From the NCBI GenBank assembly GCA_000727475.1, contig KL647290.1, positions 3,201,532 through 3,265,531 on the forward strand: a stretch of 64,000 nucleotides of DNA, read 5' to 3'. Positions 45,401-55,194 of this stretch are shown here, one piece after another. This DNA is from Sarcocystis neurona (taxonomy: Eukaryota; Apicomplexa; Conoidasida; Eucoccidiorida; Sarcocystidae). The notes beneath the pieces are model-generated. The model worked only from the letters and a program-made list of their open reading frames with translations, did not search any database and was not told the origin of the DNA. Every line of letters starts with the position of its first letter. Within the stretch, counting starts at the first letter, position 1. Both the position numbers and the translations under genes were made by a program.

Positions 45401-47638
45401 TCTGCAACATCCCATACAGTAGCAGCTCCTGCCGCAGTAGCAGCACCACCATCCAAGAGTCAGAGTGTGTCACGCCGCTCTGCGCCAGCTGTTGCAGAAC
45501 AGTGCATCAAATTGCTGCTTGCTCCGGCAGGTTTGCTGCAGCAGCACCAGTGCATTCACCACAGTAGAAGCGGCACTGCACGAGCCTCGACCAGTGAGCA
45601 GCTCGTTGACGGCTCAGAAGCAGCTGCGGGGGAGAGAGAAGAAAGGGCTGCTGCTGCCAAGCGGGCATCGGCACCGTCTGCAGCGAGACGCAATCGCGGG
45701 AGCCCGGCTGCCTGGGCGACAGACATTGCCGGTGGAGCCGCAGTCGCGAAGGGTAGAAGTGCAGGAGGAAGCCCGGCTGTGCGAATGGCGCTGCAGGAGC
45801 AGCTATTCAACTTCGTGTATTGTACCCTGCAGGAAGCCGTGCGGGCTGGCCCTCTGCCTGTAGGCTTTTGGCGGCGAGAAAACGGTATGCTGTGGGAACG
45901 CTGCAGCTGTGGCAGCACCGACGCTGGCTCTATTTGCTGCATCAGAAACAACAACCGACGACCCGGCAGCAGCACGACTGGCGATATGAGAAAGAGGAAC
46001 TCGTTGAGCAGCAACACCTCCCTTCGCAAGAACAACACTTCAGACGGCAGCACCAGCAGTAGCTCCTGCGACAGCACCATTATCGGACAGACCTCCAGCC
46101 GCAGAAACGTTAAGATGGACGCAGCCGGAGAGACTCACTGGCTGGACTGTGTTGAGCAATGCGTTCTTGAGGCGTTCTATACGCAAGTCCAGCTGCTGTG
46201 CACAGGCTTGCACAGGTACTCGAACTATGTCGCCGAAGAGATTTGCAGCCGTTCGTGTGCAGATGGGGCAGCTGCGAGATCTGTTGCCACGGCGGAGGGT
46301 TCACGACGTGTGCCAGAAAAGACACCTGTAGGCAATGCCGCTGTCGCTCTCCTGCAACCTCCGCAGCTACAACAGGTGGACCTGCAGCTCGAGCAGCACG
46401 AGGAAAAGAAGGAGCTGGACGGACGGCAGCAGCAGGACTGGGGACGGTCGAGGACGGTGGATGAAGACGTCGATAGGTCAGGTGCTGGCACCCGAGACAG
46501 GAAGAATCTACCCCTTGACTGGAAGCAGACTTTCAAACTCGCAGCACCGGATCGTGTTACTCAGGGCGCCTATGCCGCTGCCGAGATCGCAGCTGCTGCA
46601 CATGTACTACTCCACCTTGCAGCTGACTTGGCACTGCTTGCGCGCATTAAAAGCTCGACGTCTCAAGGCGACTCGTCTTCTTGCCGCTTCGACAGTTGTA
46701 GCGGCGAGGGGACGGGGATGCTGGAAAGAAGACAAGCAAATGCAGAAGAAACACCGTCAGCAGTATCTTGGGCAAGAATTGCACCGAAGACACGGACAAA
46801 ACAAACGGCCTCAGAAACCACAACAGCAACAGTTGCCGCGAGAGCCCAGGCCCCAGCAAATGTGAAGGCGCGTTCGTCAGAACTCACATGGGAACAAGCA
46901 GCTACGGCGGTAGGAGTGGGAGCAGTAAACGCACACCACGCCGCGACACGGGAAGCAGAAAGCAAATCGATAACCGCCGGTACACAACGACTTGCTGCAG
47001 TAGACACGACGAATCGTTCAAAGCTCATGAGCCATTGGAGAGGCTCGAGTTCAGTTCCATATATGAAGCAGGAGACGAGAGCAGACAGCGGCTCTGCGAC
47101 TGGCTCTGTCCGTTGGTGGGTGGAGGATGAGACTTGCAACCACGATAATGCGCGGTGGAGAAAAATTGTAGTTGAAGTTATCGTGGGAAGCTATTTAAGT
47201 GTTCTTGGGGACTGTTCGTTCCGGAGCTCTGCTACAGTTGCGAGTACGTTTCCCGCCTGCGATTCGTCAGCCTCGGTGGACGTGTGTACACCTCAAAAGC
47301 AGGTCGAAGTGTTAGCCTCTCTCGCACAGACGTTGCGATACTCTTGCAGCCTTCAGCGGCAACAGGAGCAGGGAAGGCGCAGCGAAAAGCACATGCATTA
47401 CCTGCCAGATTTGAGAAAAGCAATGGCAAGGGGACGCGGCACCTGCGGCGAAGAGGAGAAAGGTGTTACTGCGCATGAGACCCAAGATCCGTCAAAAGGA
47501 TTCTACCTACATGGCGGTAATGTCGGCCCCGCTTCTGAGGCCTCAGCAGCTGCAGCAAGGACAGAGGAGGCACTGTGTTGGCTTAAAGTCCTCTGCCAAC
47601 TGGAGGAAGACGAGAATATACGCTTGTCGCTCGTTTAG
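39404..47638 (+). CDS. Very large low-complexity protein with a Walker A (P-loop) motif
   Basis: A single frame open for 8.4 kb (from 39260, TAG at 47636). I start at the ATG at 39404, where non-repetitive protein begins (MEDEESCEEQLRLLRTPFGL), giving about 2744 residues. Near residues 98-110 is VLIVGDQNAGKTS, a P-loop of the GTPase/NTPase type. VHLLEFGGDHLDRLL about 270 residues later could be the switch II equivalent, but no NKxD motif is evident. Conserved-looking blocks (LARDELPFLDSDVARALVLF, RQLLARAPSQIRLICSALRL, THWLDCVEQCVLEAFYTQ) sit between long Ala, Gln and Ser runs. I do not recognise the family; a nucleotide-binding coccidian hypothetical protein is all that can be said. Introns or frame slips are possible: from about 41870 to 42470 another frame looks as good. 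Confidence 0.7.
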   Translation: MEDEESCEEQLRLLRTPFGLEQRAAYVHLDRIHEELDDYLLLPSAFAPVLLAAGGRSSHGLAAGATGTTEAGEMAKTQAATTAAAEAGVEADTAVSTVLIVGDQNAGKTSFLFCFSRSLFLQQLQLSSFLPLLRASFVNARLMFISSQQLLRMQRAAAATPQQTAAAAAVVRESDAATGSTAAARVSGPAAAPATVGGAAVAAAVGERATEEDAAAAARVVAAEAATERRPALNTTATSAAGSGDTKAGAAEGDDTAAGGTGSSRRGKGVESNRTKTEDSSEAGARWTSKTEKDALLSLARDELPFLDSDVARALVLFTVEDFLFFCDEFGVPTSCYGRGSNRSSNLESCSSSQGSKEDDAATCPAFLQAAGVRYVAVHLLEFGGDHLDRLLRFFQLASRGPRDCWRERSSKSNVPGSAVSSLTSALVSDSSSSRESGRTSHSCTTSSIRPTTRSHRKSAETFDSCPGSTGASVDSSLTCCAEGLSHWRIAMGTGSVEERAIAVEAAEHILAEEQRRFEEALRAKTEQEQLTSGKAAAEPGAGVTAVRAAAAPVTPRRIASPGVSSAHPVSPARAFSPAPADHAAGASVAFPAASATPAAAVAAPASACAGETGGDREHRAQGSSPEDSAAAAGTQGAATVGHKLTSVTATPGANDRTGSEARSVVSQVTPACEQEEAVDGDGDAPPSRAARRFHTLRCKKTPERAAERGKPAAAEDAPEDHSSQSLQLLQVLRRSAQLLREASHTLYFVNCSSLMPSSRPCTRACCRVSGVCIKECFALDPTAFAAFVGRLCTLAVVQQCSFCPRSSVSRSSCRGRPHNNFTNNSRAHCATCVSRSSNCSRSNNCGGITQDHGCGSALEAVPSERQQISFICCRLQAPHTNLFSVSELHAVDPDAGAPTPAGAAVAAAAAKQLLERCCSCCMRENFNTAMQLLRTPYTKQQLRRAQSPGPPQDFCRENTRPKRHQHRRLHADVLAAEEGSATAAGDAGAAATAASASYARDAQAASAAQVCTTTATAEFPHVLKLPKIKREPTAAQSVLQRAQRACPAAPARERGIRSAGKEDASTPFVATAADEEIEGPGFGLFVQQLQEAAAAAAAASARTGDKEIEEELASAAAEETALRGSPRFLFVHALLHFIWAWQGAAKPDAGAAARTRTAGVAAVVGLPSAGPLASNVAGAAESAPVGWAATEADAAFFNEDGRIAAAADPDVPGQLTPERNAPACTSAARSEAADGHEVAGETAGVVGVAVGERSTYGASAAAEKHVDVGDRPERMRHVRKQRKQALRRRPAFTSAEAELHLRGYKGEKEAAKRFPSNVRQLLARAPSQIRLICSALRLHGVHPVQLFHVGDQPQQQGEPQAPVQRVPEQQQRLESVEEGQLLLLPQQQQQGGVRPEQRSQERSNQQQQDPRLPHHNKQREMPVFKDKQQQQQERERGQADEREEEQKEFRLLQPPFRVGAVVNLFGTLLRLGCVPQRKGPVSCQNLPIEAHAEASVPASASASVLAGVRAIPSAARQREKGSDRVCVLSEKQGKMTADTESPFQLATIAAATDDDEKAREEKGKNRVVKRTAVKAVTKGEAMVVPTGELGRQLLLIFLQLVRRQRQFARVSTGSAQHDGEAEAAASAMGTAAFRRVGGAPTVRGTAVVNIWFSSLDAVLLLNDEDENSCSSDDISAVKRAIAHGSRRGSCGFDAAAAPATPLATSLSPAASSTATRFSAAAAGAARFAQAPTARAGYAAAPFSGARDVFSRAASGAQELCASFERLHKQVGRTATAEEEASILPASTFLQLLPTLLAGLVEVSAASPYDASAAPFPPVLLELRWVQESSLPPRTAVPPAPPLPTAAASSPERLNSTSFAVVAPREATGTLPAPADCVVLSFKAGPAEEPERCCTPSAILPAPAATPAEGSAPKADVAVAAARAANIKGEPQPPQTMAYKLVKSISYGHAATTLSGVLTAASERGFDGTTDGAPSSGIQHIVARQAQLPHISSTTAAEYSATSHTVAAPAAVAAPPSKSQSVSRRSAPAVAEQCIKLLLAPAGLLQQHQCIHHSRSGTARASTSEQLVDGSEAAAGEREERAAAAKRASAPSAARRNRGSPAAWATDIAGGAAVAKGRSAGGSPAVRMALQEQLFNFVYCTLQEAVRAGPLPVGFWRRENGMLWERCSCGSTDAGSICCIRNNNRRPGSSTTGDMRKRNSLSSNTSLRKNNTSDGSTSSSSCDSTIIGQTSSRRNVKMDAAGETHWLDCVEQCVLEAFYTQVQLLCTGLHRYSNYVAEEICSRSCADGAAARSVATAEGSRRVPEKTPVGNAAVALLQPPQLQQVDLQLEQHEEKKELDGRQQQDWGRSRTVDEDVDRSGAGTRDRKNLPLDWKQTFKLAAPDRVTQGAYAAAEIAAAAHVLLHLAADLALLARIKSSTSQGDSSSCRFDSCSGEGTGMLERRQANAEETPSAVSWARIAPKTRTKQTASETTTATVAARAQAPANVKARSSELTWEQAATAVGVGAVNAHHAATREAESKSITAGTQRLAAVDTTNRSKLMSHWRGSSSVPYMKQETRADSGSATGSVRWWVEDETCNHDNARWRKIVVEVIVGSYLSVLGDCSFRSSATVASTFPACDSSASVDVCTPQKQVEVLASLAQTLRYSCSLQRQQEQGRRSEKHMHYLPDLRKAMARGRGTCGEEEKGVTAHETQDPSKGFYLHGGNVGPASEASAAAARTEEALCWLKVLCQLEEDENIRLSLV

Positions 47639-48087
47639 TTTTATCTTGCGTTCGTCAGTCTTAGTTAGACGCGACGCTTGGAGTAGCATCGCGGCGTACT
47701 GATGCTGCAGAGGCAGGAAGCAGTTCTCCTTATGCAGCTATTAACATGTAGTACCGGCGGCCGCCGTTGGCAGGACAGTGCACAGGGAGGACGCCATCGG
47801 TATACGACCAGAGCTCACTATTTCAAGCACGTCAGGTGGTATCCGCTACGTGCGCGTCCGCATCAATGCCACGTGGAGATAATGAGAAGATGCCCCGTCT
47901 GTCTCTGCGCTCTGTGAAGGCACTACAGAGCACGCACCCGCACTGCTCATTGCGTACATATATATTTCAATAAGGAGTGTGGGTCTCTTTCCGCAGTTGA
48001 TTTCTGCAATTGATTTTCGCTGCTGGAGAGGTGCCGGCCTGCGCCGTATCGTCGTCGTACATGTAGTCGTTCCGACCTTCTAGCACG
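47639..48087. other. 3' flank of the P-loop gene
   Basis: A convergent spacer between the plus-strand P-loop gene and the minus-strand gene end at 48088. Nothing else is recognisable. It marks the switch from CAG-rich to plain sequence. Confidence 0.5.
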
Positions 48088-48285
48088 TCACAGCAGGTCA
48101 CTGTTGCAGCCGACGTCATGACTACTATTGAGCCTTGCGATAGTGACATGGGGGTTCGGCTCACTCAGTTAAGAGGGCGAAGATTTCCACCGACTCAAAC
48201 AAGAGCGTGTAGGAGAGGCGCAGCCCGCCGCCAGGAACAGAGATGCTGGGACGATATCGAGCGGAGGACGACGCAGTTGTGCGTT
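48088..48285 (-). CDS. 3' end of an unidentified gene (two terminal exons)
   Basis: The penultimate block runs from about 48285 to 48165 and reads ...RYRPSISVPGGGLRLSYTLLFESVEIFALLT, ending at a GTGAGC donor in phase 2. The last exon 48133-48088 joins in phase to give ELNSSHDVGCNSDLL and TGA. The intron is only 31 bases, which is very short and a reason for caution. A likely earlier exon is near 48590-48380 (SPYEANTFPVQAQCG.. to a GTGAGT at about 48387), but its phase does not match the start I chose. No family recognised. Confidence 0.3.
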
Positions 48286-48590
48286 CTCGTGGTCAACGCT
48301 GTGTAGACTCCAGAGGGTACTCTTCGCTGTGTACTCCTTTATTCATGTTCCCAATGACGCTCATACAAATAGCTACACTCACGCACCTCGTATGAGGTGT
48401 GTCATAATGGGCACTGTTGGCCTTCTGCGGCTGCAGGGTATGTTGCACTGGTCCACACTGTGCCTGGACTGGAAAAGTGTTCGCCTCATATGGTGACGTA
48501 TTCCATGCCTTCCCTCGATGCACTTGCGCGTGGACGGGTATAATCCACCCAACATGAGCAAGCTTAGGAGACATCTGCTGATGCACACGT

Positions 48591-49931
48591 ATGCACACTG
48601 TTATGTATTCTTCAACATAACTACGCTCTGATGGAGGTCTCTAGTGAACGCGTTCGCGTCTCCAGGTTCAGCCTGGGGTGTGCTGTCGTTCGAAGCTTGG
48701 AAATGTAGTTTCCTACCGTTGAATCTACGCTGCTGTGCTGGTTCGCTCCCCCCTGTCTGCGGCGACACCACGTCTTCAGCGCGCGCATCTATTCTTGTCA
48801 TGTGTTCCCGGGTATTCTTGAATCTGTTGAAGATATGTGTGTGCATCTCCTTCGTCTTCTATTATGGCGACATACATACGTAAGCAAGCCATACGCGCTC
48901 GTAGGGGGGAGCTCCGTAGGCGGCGATGCATCTTGGTTGCTGGCACTGTCGCGGTTTCGTAGGTACACGCTCCTGTGCTGTTTACTGAATGTTGTTGGCC
49001 TCCGCGTAGACGAGGCGCGATGCAGAGCAAACAGGTAACAGAAAGGACCACCGACTGGAGTTTCTGTAGCTGGTATGGTGAGCGTTCCGACAGGAGCTGG
49101 AGAAGAATTGCTAAGTCGACTCTCTGTGATGCTTACAAAGCTGCCAGCCAAATATGTCCAGCTTTTATACCAGGCACGCGTGCGCATCCATGTCTCAACA
49201 TCAACAGCCGCCTTTGCGTCTCTATTTCGTGCACAAAGTTTACCCAAATTGCAAAGTAGAAATTTCCTAAAGCTGCAGCGTGTATTGTTGTTATTCTCCG
49301 CTCTCCCTTGAACGAAGCTCTGTTGCACCGCAACAGTCGGAGGGCCAACAGCAGAATCTGGTAGATGCCCTTTTGACTGGTTCGCACTCTTACGCGTTTA
49401 CTGTCACCGCTTCCTTGTTCAGTCTCCCTCCCTTGTTCCAGCAAACGAGTAACAATGCACGAGTGTTTTATGCTCAGCGGGTGCGTTTAATGCGTACGTG
49501 CATGCACATTTTCGTGTACACGTGTGGAGGGACGCATGTGTGAACTCGTTGTTCCATATGCATGATCATGACGTACAAGTGAGCGCAGTGCACACCTGCG
49601 CATCGCATAATCAGACACACACGTGTGTGTGCATTTCCCAGCGTGTCAGCGGCGCCAGCGCGTAATCCCAGGCCCAGTCCCATTTGCGGAGATCTTCAAA
49701 TTGCTAAATGTTTTATAGTTCGATATAGATGCAGTACGCGGCAATGATGAGCCCCATTCTCATCTCCATCGCGTGACGTTCCTCTGCGTAGACGAACTGT
49801 GCACAGGACGACGACCAACCAAGGAGAAAGAATACGCTGCTACCCTTCGGTGAATCCGTAAGGTGGCCAGCGAAGCAGAAAGAACATACTACTGTCTTGC
49901 CAAGGATCCGTTAATGGATCCTGGCGGGGAG
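48591..49931. other. Spacer with an open minus frame
   Basis: A 176-codon minus frame at 48798-49328 is open in plain sequence and could be an exon of the gene ending at 48088. Another frame at 49133-49444 is equally protein-like over part of it. I could not choose between them. Confidence 0.35.
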
Positions 49932-52118
49932 CTAAAAGCTGTCGTCTAGATCCTGCTTGAGTGTCTCCAGTTCCTGAGTGAGCTGTTCAATCTTGTTCTT
50001 CAAAGTAACATTCTCCTTCGTTAGTTGCTCTACTTCGGCCCGAAGCGCGTCCACGTCGACTCCTTACATGAGCATAACACCATCCGTACAGCACAAAGGG
50101 CCAGCTGCTTCATTTCCGCAAGCCATGTCTTTGCAAGCCGAGGTTGTCATCGAACACACAGTCATCAAGTAAATTAACATGCACCTACGTAACTGCTGCA
50201 CGCCCGTGCGCAGAAACGTCCGCGCAGGGACGTGCACCTGTGCATATCTACATATGTATATCTGCACATCCTACAACTTCACATGCGCTCTCGCATGAAC
50301 TCAGCACACACTTGAAGCTCTCATACGCTGCGAAGGGTGTCGTGGTGAGTATTTGCATTTGCGAGGAATACAGCCGTACATGTGTGGCGGTGCAGATGCG
50401 TCCTGAGGGTATAAGCGCTAATCGTCCCACATTCCTACTTGCACCAGGGTAGATTACTAATTGTCTGTCTACTATGAAGCGAATGGAAAAGTGGTGAAGG
50501 ATAAAAAGTGCTAGTGAACTAGTTTAAAGCTTCGTTGAGTGAGGAAGCTGCCGTTCAAAGCGTGCTACTGGTATATCACAATGTGTTGCTTGTGGGAGGC
50601 TGCCGCGTAAAGACGGTTATCGGCATAGAACTGCCCTTACGTTAAACTGCTGTAGAAACACCGTAGCAGGGGAGACGTTATTTGCGTGTGCGTATCTCCA
50701 GAAAAACTGCAGGTGAGAACTTATTTCCCACTGCGAACAGATCCAAATTTACATAGCTATGCATGCCTGCGTATATCTGAGAGTACTCGCGGGCTTTACG
50801 AATGCTCGACTTCGTGATACCGATGGCAGTACGTTTCTGTTGCTGTATCGCTGTGCACGCACAAACGCGCGTATGAGACACTAGTTGGTCACAACCGCGC
50901 TGGTGTGCAGGAGTGTATTCACGTACAAACACCGCGAGATTGACTTTCGCGTTCAAACACATGAGACACTACTTGCTCACAACCGCGCTGGGGTGCGCAA
51001 GGATGTATCCACGTACGAACACCGCGAGATTGACTTCTGCGTTCAATCACATGTATGCGCTGAGAAACGGATGGTTTCTACAAGCGAAGTGGACATAATA
51101 CGAATCAATCAGTACTTGTCAAGCGTAAGTCTCTGATTGCTAGCGCCGGCAAACTATCATCTCAGACGGGTTGCGTTGGGAGGCGTTCGGTTCCGATGTC
51201 GCACTTGCACAGGCACGGGGGTGTAACCACATACAGACATGAAGCATTCCTTGTCGCTACGTTTAAGAAATAATTTGCGCGCAGATCTGTGCTAGTGTCC
51301 CACCGCCTTGTTCCTCTTCGGATTACAAAGTTTGAGTTATCTAGTTTCTGAAGATTTCCTGTCTCAACTATTGCGTAGATACACATAGATGTCTGTTTAC
51401 AACTGTGCAGAACTGTGCCGACGTGTGTGTCAAAATATGTGCACAAAGTGCAAGAGATTGAATCTGCAGAAGTGTCTCTCTCACCGCGTAGTGGTGTGCA
51501 TACAGGGATAAAGCTCGGCACAAGTAGAGGTCCATATAAGACCGTCTCAATATGCGTACGTCTCTTAGCCTGTGTTGTTCTTATATGAAAACGTGCGTGC
51601 CAGGGGCCCAAGAAGAAGCGGCTACAGGCCCGTCGTGAAAGCCAGAGTTGTATGGGTCCACGGTCATCACGCCCTTGACACCTCTACAAGTGGTGCGTCG
51701 AGACTTGACCCCGCGAGCCGCACAAACTATACGTAGAGAGCAGCTAGTAAGAGGGAAAGTTACAGCCGTATGTAACCGTGTGCCTTCAGGAGGCATGACA
51801 CTTTTTTCGTGCGGATACATCTTCAAGGAATGGTTGTGCGAGAGCTTGCAACTTTTCCGCTTTACGCCGCCACTGGCTGATGGCACGTACTGTGCGTGAG
51901 GACACCATTACACATCTTCTTTCATGATTACCGATGGGGGCTCCCACATATTTCTTGATGTAGTCGAGAGCGTTTGGAGGCCTGTCAGGTTCTTCATAGA
52001 GACCTACTAATATTCTTGACAGCTGCTGAATGACCCCGTGGTCCTCTAGGTACTTCCTGAATTCCTGCTTTTGCAGCTCTATAGCCTCCGCCACGGCCGG
52101 AGAAACACTTGTACTCAT
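49932..52118 (-). CDS. MYCBP: MYCBP (AMY-1) orthologue, two exons
   Basis: Exon 1 is 52118-51932 (MSTSVSPAVAEAIELQKQEF.., then RILVGLYEEPDRPPNALDYI), with donor GTAATC. Exon 2 is 50062-49932, after acceptor ATGTAAG, ending TAG. The join is phase 1 and gives YVGAPIG-VDVDALRAEVEQL. The product is 105 residues, the usual size (human is 103), with the diagnostic order: helix with FRKYLE, LYEEP..P.ALD, then a C-terminal leucine-zipper coiled coil (EQLTKENVTLKNKIEQLTQE). Family knowledge: MYCBP binds A-kinase anchoring proteins, and its Chlamydomonas counterpart FAP174 is an axonemal protein. Apicomplexans have no MYC, so a role in kinase anchoring or in the microgamete flagellum is more likely than transcription (inference). 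The intron of 1.87 kb holds a tandem repeat. Confidence 0.93.
50873..51051. repeat. Two-copy tandem repeat, period 88 bp
   Basis: Unit 1 (50873-50960) and unit 2 (50961 to about 51048) both start ATGAGACACTA.TTG.TCAC and share ACCGCGAGATTGACTT. It lies in the MYCBP intron. The copies differ at about one position in ten. Confidence 0.9.
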
Positions 52119-53439
52119 TTTGACGTCTCCCTAAAGGACAGCCTACGTAGGCACTTTCTTGTCAATCTACTCAGAGTGTGCATAGGCTGCAAGTCATGCA
52201 GAAATTCATGGCAAACGTCTGATACGAAATGAAAAACAGTCTTCAATTATGTAATATGTACAAAAAACACGAATGGATGACACTTATACACATAGGATAT
52301 ATCCCTCTGACCAGCAACAGTCTCGTGGAAATTGACCTTTGAAGGACGTCTGTGAAGGGGAGAAAACACCAGCTGACGACAGAAGATGTTTACGGGACGC
52401 GTACGTGAGGTGCATCCCTTGTCGTTGACCGTAGATCCCGTACGAAGTGCCACTCGCAATATTTGTCCTTGGCTCGCATTCACAGTGTCCGTCCGTCGCA
52501 CGTGGATATATCCACGGATGTCGTCGGCAAAGAAATCAGATTTCCCACTTCAGAAGCCAGTCCTTTTTCCTTGTCTGCCTCCCTCGCTGTAAATGATTGC
52601 CGAAGGTGGGGCAAGTGGAAGAGAAAAGAGGGCCTAGCGTCTGGCAGACGGCGCTACCGGTTCTTCGCAGAATCAAATATGTTTCAGCACTTATGTCGCG
52701 CTTCGAATAAAAGTAGAACGCTCTTGTTCCTAAGGTGTGCCGGCTTCCGCGTGCGTGCAACTACATCCGTAGACCTGCATGTCGAAATCTTCTATGAGGG
52801 CAAAAGGGCCTCGGGTAGGCGCTTCACCGTGTTCACGGGTGAGCTACTCTTCAAAAGTGGAGTGCACTTCGTTGTTGCCTAACCTTGTTCTCTGCGCCAG
52901 GGAATGATTTACCCTTCTGGAATAAAGTGCACCTCCACCTCATGCCGACTTGTTGCTGCCTTCTGACACAAGGACACGCTAAACACTTCGCAGCTGCAGC
53001 CGCTGGATCATTTCACGCCTCATAATGAATGAGTGGCGCAGTCACAGATGTACTTTAAACTGCTGCAGTGTCCACAGGAATATCCAGCACTGACTAATAT
53101 TCCCGATTTGTTATTGCTACACTGACGCACAGCCTACGCGGTGCATTCTGATATTTCCCCCGTAGGACGCAGTCACGTATGTTTCCGTCACATCATGTGC
53201 TGGAACATCGGTGCATTCTACTCGATGAAGACCACGTCTGGAGCAGTCTGCAAAAGTAATCATTTTCGTCTTGGCAGTAAGAAACGAAGTACGGCAGGGC
53301 CAGAAGAAATGCTACACCTTCGCTTCTAATGGCGTTTATAAGCATCGATTGCTTCTTGGAAAGGCTGACAGATGACGTCATCACTTTCAACTAGGGGCAC
53401 TGATGTGGATATATTTTGGGACTTTGTTTTCTGCAGGCC

Positions 53440-53836
53440 ACTTTTCTAGCCCGACATCCATAGTCCAGCGTTGTCATGACCCACATGGTTGCGTGCGGGA
53501 ACTCCGCATCGAATTGACGGCTAATGCTGACTTCGGCGGAAAACTCTTTGAACGATTTGATTTCATACCTCGGTGTAGCACCAGCGTACCTAACGACACA
53601 GATATGATATGTCAGATGATGAGTTCTATTTGACATGGAAGCATGAACTCGCTGACGGCGTTCGAAGCCAGACAGCGATACCAGTAGACGGGAAGGGAGA
53701 ACACCAGGAAGAGAAAGGAAGTCAGTTCATCGTGGAGCACGGTTTCAGAGTCACGCGACACCCTGCAAGGGTGGAGAGTCTGGTTTTAGACGGCTTTGCT
53801 TGGAAAATGCCGGTGTCAGAAACAGTGGATTTATAA
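53440..53836 (+). CDS. Exon-like pieces of an unidentified gene (strand uncertain)
   Basis: After TTTTCTGCAG at 53440 a plus frame reads ..CVRELRIELTANADFGGKL.. to about 53630. Overlapping it in another frame is DDEFYLTWKHELADGVRSQT.. from an AG at about 53620 to TAA at 53836. Their phases do not join simply, and the minus strand is also open (53391-53636), so the strand is not settled. No family recognised. Confidence 0.2.
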
Positions 53837-54949
53837 GTCATGGATGGAAACTGCATCTTGTGCAGGCAAGAATGCGGTTTCACTTTATGCACCCAGTAAT
53901 TTCGAGGCTCAGTTGGTCGGAGACCAGGGTAAACTACAGTTGCCCGCGTTGATCTACACAATAACTCCAGAAAGTAACCAAAGCACATATTTGCCCCCTC
54001 CATCAGGACGCATACCTAACCGGGTGTGTATCAGCCGATGAACCTAGTATAACTTAGAAGGGAATTTCAGATGTAACGCCTTTCATGGAAGTTGGTAGCA
54101 GGGGAGGATATGGTCACATCAATCAGCTGAAGCTGAATGAAAAAAGAGTGTGCAGATACTTGGCGCGGGGACCCCCAACTGCAATTTTTGCGTGAGAAGC
54201 GTAAACAGATGAAAAAGGATCTGTTTGTGTTCTTCTGTTACAGGCCCGTCGGGCTCGTTGAACAGAGATGACATTCGGCCTGTCACTGTCTACGTTACGG
54301 GAGAATCTGATTGGAGCTAGCTGATCTTGTGGGGGAATGACGTTCCCTGCTTTCACAGCTTCTTCTTGTGAAGTATTCCAGCTTTATTTCCATACGGAGA
54401 ACTTGAAATTTGGGAGGGGTCACGAATGTTCTTGATACGACACCCCTGGGTTGTTTTTCGGCGAAGTGTCTGACCTACAGCAGTTGGTAAACAGCGTGTA
54501 TGAATTAATTAGACAAGCAATTGCAGGTGGTTTTCTGGAACTCTTTACTGCTGAACGCGACTGAGTGACAGGCTTTTTTACATTGAACGCTCTATCAAGG
54601 AGGGCTGACGACCACCGCGTGGATAAACGACACACTCGCCGAGGTTGGACCTTTTTGTCTCAGGCGAGCTTCTAGTGAGCTTTACGCTGTGCGTGCCAAT
54701 ATGGTGACGAACTGCGTCACTAGCCAATAAGTTGTAAACGTATTTTACAAGTGGCTCCCGCGGGTTGGTTCCGTACTAAATTTGTTGCCGGTAAAAGGCG
54801 GCTCTCAGCGTAAGGTACTAGAAGCGTAAGCTGGAACTCGTCTGCGGTGTACAGTCAGTAGGTTGACTAGATCGTCTCCTTGGTATATTGAGTATGTCTA
54901 CTCGGGACGTACTTCTCACTGACCGAAACTTCAATGCTGTCCAGTAGCA

Positions 54950-55194
54950 TGGACAACACAGGACTTCAAGCTCTCTGGACACCGCCACCGCGCTAAATGC
55001 ATCATAGGTTTGCCAAGCAGACGGAAAGGTATCGGGATACGTACACGTACATGCATACGCATACATGTACACCCATAAGCATACACATACATGGACGCTC
55101 AGCGAAGACGTGGCCACCTACTTACACGAGCAGAAAATTCTTGGTCTTTTGGTGCACGGTGACGTTCAGCAAGAAGGTCGGTTTTCAAGAGTAG
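54950..55194 (+). CDS. Possible two-exon end of an unidentified gene
   Basis: A block ending at about 55027 (DFKLSGHRHRAKCIIGLPSR, donor GTATCG, phase 1) can join an acceptor at about 55101 to give KTWPPTYTSRKFLVFWCTVT.. and TAG at 55194. The second block is also open in another frame (DVATYLHEQKILGLLVHGDV). Weak evidence; no family recognised. Confidence 0.15.
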
